IMG/VR virus record: IMGVR_UViG_3300030012_001865
Location: 30,286 to 94,285 of that record
Direction: 5' to 3' (one strand)
DNA: 64,000 nucleotides
DNA from: a virus
The stretch's first letter is position 1; every line of letters begins with the position of its first letter. Positions 62,530-64,000 of this stretch are shown here, in pieces. The translations under genes were made by a program, and so were the position numbers. The notes under the pieces are model-generated. The model was not told the origin of the DNA. It saw only the letters and a list, made by a program, of their open reading frames with translations, and ran no database searches.

Positions 62530-64000
62530 TTAAGGTGTTGATTCTATTTCTGCGCTTGTTGTTCCTAAGAATGTACTCCAATCGTATTCTACTACAGTAG
62601 TTACAAACCAATAATTAGAACCAGATATATCGGCAGAACTTTGTATAGATATAGAAACTAACTCAGATGATTCAAAATGTTTAGCGTTATCAAATGCAAA
62701 ATGTAGCACATGACTATCATCATCAGCAGTTACTGTTATAGTTTCTGTTTCTTCTTCTACCCAAGATGCTGTACTAAATGCACTTTGATTTACTGGTCTA
62801 GTATGTATTCCTATCGTTATATCAGCACCAGCAGAGATAAACATTAATCTAAGAGTTAGAGAAACAATTCTACCGTCACAAGGCATAACTACAGCTGTTT
62901 CTTCTTGATATATATAAATTTGTTCGTCTCTTGTTTTAAAAGGTAAATAATGTTTAGTAGTTCCTATGTCATCAAAAAAGTTTTGAAAAAACACTTCTCT
63001 TTGTTTACCTGTTACTATACCTGTAACATTTAAATCTTGAGATATAGTTACTTTATCATCTTCAAATGTAGCTACGGTTACTTCACCACCACCACCTGCA
63101 CTAGCTGTGTTAGCTCTAATCTCAACCGTACCATTTGCAGCTCTATTAGCTAACACTACTTTACCGCTATCAGCACCTAACATAATTCTATTTGTGCCAG
63201 AACCATCAGGATATTGTATAGAAGAAGAAAAGCTGCCTGAATTATTATCGGCTTCTAGTATTATATCAGAGCCAGAGTTCATGTTAAGGTTAGCATTACT
63301 ACCACCAACAGCTATATTACCTCCCGCCATAGTAACAACACCACTACCATCAGATGATATTATTGTATTACCTCCAGAGTCTTTTATGTCGTTACCTGCA
63401 ACAATTATATCTCCTCCAAAATAACTATCACCACCTTGCACATACATAGCATACGAATTAGTAATAGTTTGATTTGTACTTGCTACTGGTGCTCCTTTTA
63501 TATAAATTGTAGAAGCATTTGTAGTTGTTACAGATGAGTTTGTAGCTAATAATCTAGGATTTTCAAAAGTTATGTGATTATAATAACCAGCAGTACCAGA
63601 AGCAGAAGTACTACTATCTGTTATATCCATAGCATCTACGTGTATTGCTACGCCATCTCCACTTGCTGTTACACTTCTATCGCCATCCGTTATTAAACCT
63701 TTCATAGTTATAATACCAGCTAAAGTTTTATCACCTGCTGTTAGGTTTGTAGCTGTATCTGCATTACCTGTAGTATCTTGATTTAGTGTAGGTATATTAG
63801 CAGCATTAATAGTAGCTGTTGCACTTATATCTGTATCCCATCTGTAGTGTTCAGCTGCTACGAAGTTTGCAAGAGAGTCATGATCTATAGTTCCTTGTGT
63901 GGCAACTTGTATTACACCACTGCTATTAACAAACGATGTTGAACCAGTAGTGATACCACCATCTAATTGTAAATTACCTGCTCCAGTTATAGCAGCTATT
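62530..64000 (-). CDS. Tail fibre protein, N-terminus beyond the right window edge
   Basis: The frame is open from base 64000 to the stop at 62530 with no stop in 489 codons, so the N-terminus lies outside the window. The ATG at 63703-63705 is internal, because the upstream sequence reads on in frame as DHDSLANFVAAEHYRWDTDI and NIPTLNQDTTGNADTA, typical of marine phage fibre repeats. Gly/Ser/Asn-rich beta-helix-like stretches (SGNIAVGG, TNRIMLGADSG) make up residues about 160-320 of the visible part. A C-terminal domain with YLPFKTRDEQIYIY and PCDGRIVSLTLRL follows, as in marine-phage fibres. Receptor binding at the tip is inferred. Confidence 0.85.
   Translation of the reverse strand, partial: IAAITGAGNLQLDGGITTGSTSFVNSSGVIQVATQGTIDHDSLANFVAAEHYRWDTDISATATINAANIPTLNQDTTGNADTATNLTAGDKTLAGIITMKGLITDGDRSVTASGDGVAIHVDAMDITDSSTSASGTAGYYNHITFENPRLLATNSSVTTTNASTIYIKGAPVASTNQTITNSYAMYVQGGDSYFGGDIIVAGNDIKDSGGNTIISSDGSGVVTMAGGNIAVGGSNANLNMNSGSDIILEADNNSGSFSSSIQYPDGSGTNRIMLGADSGKVVLANRAANGTVEIRANTASAGGGGEVTVATFEDDKVTISQDLNVTGIVTGKQREVFFQNFFDDIGTTKHYLPFKTRDEQIYIYQEETAVVMPCDGRIVSLTLRLMFISAGADITIGIHTRPVNQSAFSTASWVEEETETITVTADDDSHVLHFAFDNAKHFESSELVSISIQSSADISGSNYWFVTTVVEYDWSTFLGTTSAEIESTP

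Noticed and set aside
1-64000. Temperate or mobile-element functions (integrase, excisionase, transposase, Cas proteins)
   Set aside because: No protein with an integrase, transposase, repressor/anti-repressor or Cas signature was found; the visible gene content fits a lytic phage, although genes outside the window are unknown.

Overview
This window looks like part of the genome of a crAss-like (Crassvirales-type) podovirus that infects a member of the Bacteroidota, probably a marine or environmental flavobacterium like the hosts of Cellulophaga phage phi14:2. The assignment rests on family knowledge plus what is visible. There is a 2230-residue protein with the aspartate triad of the single-chain crAss-like RNA polymerase. 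There is the TerL, portal, scaffold, major capsid gene order, and the ring protein, muzzle-type protein and run of giant virion proteins seen in this order. Two intergenic spacers carry exact or near-exact Bacteroidota housekeeping promoters (TTTG-N19-TAnnTTTG). Starts are preceded by A/T-rich sequence rather than Shine-Dalgarno sites. All three stop codons terminate genes and the very long frames are uninterrupted, so the code appears standard. No integrase, transposase or CRISPR array was seen.

Layout. (1) 1-13727, minus strand: the packaging and head arm, read leftward. It starts with a small membrane protein, a PD-(D/E)XK nuclease, a winged-helix protein, an HU/IHF-like protein, a zinc-ribbon protein and a GroES-like co-chaperonin. 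Then come a possible small terminase, TerL, two paralogous beta-rich virion proteins, portal, scaffold, major capsid protein and further virion proteins that run off the left edge. (2) 13728-13968: a divergent control region with a nearly pure A/T tract. (3) 13969-32840, plus strand: the early and replication arm. The first four genes are each followed by an RNA structure (three stem-loops and one tRNA-like element). Then come a membrane protein with an AT-hook, family A DNA polymerase, SF2 helicase, a structured non-coding RNA, a spore-photoproduct-lyase-like radical SAM enzyme, a DUF932-like protein, DnaB-type helicase, a Sak4-like ATPase, an SSB-like protein, DnaG-type primase, a RusA-like resolvase, a RecE-like nuclease, rIIA, rIIB and uracil-DNA glycosylase. 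(4) 32843-32911: convergent stem-loops, the second with T-runs on both strands. (5) 32917-64000, minus strand: tail, cargo and transcription arm. From right to left it holds a tail fibre (cut by the right edge), ring protein, muzzle-type protein, three giant proteins, the RNA polymerase, a fourth giant protein, a tiny hydrophobic protein and a beta-rich virion protein.

How the genes work together (inference from the family). The giant minus-strand proteins are probably packaged in the virion and delivered with the DNA, so that the injected polymerase can transcribe the plus-strand early arm. One giant protein begins with an M15-type peptidase domain suited to piercing peptidoglycan. Late head genes appear to use the host sigma factor through two copies of a duplicated promoter cassette. 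The replication arm supplies a replisome, a recombination set and two base-repair activities. If the genome is circular, the two minus-strand arms may meet outside the window as one late region.
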